Origin: Bradyrhizobium sp. 190
Lineage (GTDB): Bacteria; Pseudomonadota; Alphaproteobacteria; Rhizobiales; Xanthobacteraceae
NCBI RefSeq assembly: GCF_023073415.1
Contig: NZ_JADPJL010000012.1
Span: 907,250-971,249, forward strand
Reading direction: 5' to 3'
DNA: 64,000 bases
Under the pieces are notes generated by a model that was given only the letters and a program-made list of their open reading frames with translations, was not told the origin of the DNA and searched no databases. The position numbers and the translations under genes are program-made. Shown piece by piece: positions 63,987 to 64,000 of the stretch. Position 1 is the first letter of the stretch; every line of letters starts with the position of its first letter.

Positions 63987-64000
63987 ACGCACCCAAAGGG

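Overview
The window is 64 kb of GC-rich chromosomal DNA from an alphaproteobacterium of the Bradyrhizobium / Rhizobiales type. Supporting signs are a fixNOQP-type cbb3 oxidase with a FixI copper ATPase and FixS, several FixK/FNR boxes (TTGAT-N4-ATCAA), a DUF992 pair, Omp25/RopB-like outer-membrane proteins, a serC gene with a structured leader, and many dispersed palindromic repeats of the sort that fill Bradyrhizobium intergenic space. I see no rRNA, tRNA, CRISPR array, complete insertion sequence or phage module. All functional names come from reading motifs in the sequence, not from a database search.

Layout. 1-4 kb: an exported protein cut by the left edge, two SnoaL/NTF2-like proteins around a small membrane protein, a gene remnant and a repeat-filled stretch. 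4.1-4.7 kb: a HigBA-type toxin-antitoxin pair whose toxin is frameshifted. 4.9-14.5 kb: a long uvrB carrying a dispersed repeat inside its coding sequence, small proteins, a LysR regulator overlapping a flavin monooxygenase and divergent from a TauE-like permease, a metallo-hydrolase/SCO1 pair and a GST. 14.8-22.4 kb: a 31-residue membrane peptide with its own terminator, then an oxygen-responsive cbb3 operon (ccoNOQP, a 72-residue membrane protein, a DUF2189 protein, fixI, fixS) behind a FixK box; ccoG and ccoH are absent. 22.6-31 kb: an animal-type haem peroxidase, a VOC protein, a HAD phosphatase with a CWC protein, a DUF1800/DUF1501 pair and an aldo/keto reductase. 31-45 kb: mostly single housekeeping or envelope genes (GNAT, PAS membrane protein, PQQ sugar dehydrogenase, GT87, aspartate aminotransferase, tandem DUF992, an EF-G-like GTPase, aroE, two tandem 208-residue exported paralogues). 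45-46.5 kb: three small genes, each with a FixK box upstream. 46.8-51.2 kb: lldD, glmM and an Fsr-like MFS transporter.

51.2-58.9 kb is a catabolic island: a LysR regulator divergent from a TctC-type binding protein, a GlcG/DUF336 protein and the lower meta-cleavage pathway (4-oxalocrotonate decarboxylase, 2-oxopent-4-enoate hydratase, 4-hydroxy-2-oxovalerate aldolase, acylating acetaldehyde dehydrogenase) plus an exported alpha/beta hydrolase. No ring-cleavage dioxygenase is present. 59-64 kb: two outer-membrane beta-barrel proteins, a GST, a GNAT, a small conserved protein and serC.

The main joint systems are low-oxygen respiration (the cbb3 operon plus FixK-box satellites) and conversion of a C5/C6 oxo-acid to pyruvate and acetyl-CoA. 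The most unusual local features are the frameshifted toxin reading into its antitoxin, the repeat translated within uvrB, the meta-pathway island without a ring-cleavage enzyme, and palindromic repeats sharing a GCGCAATTGCGC core.
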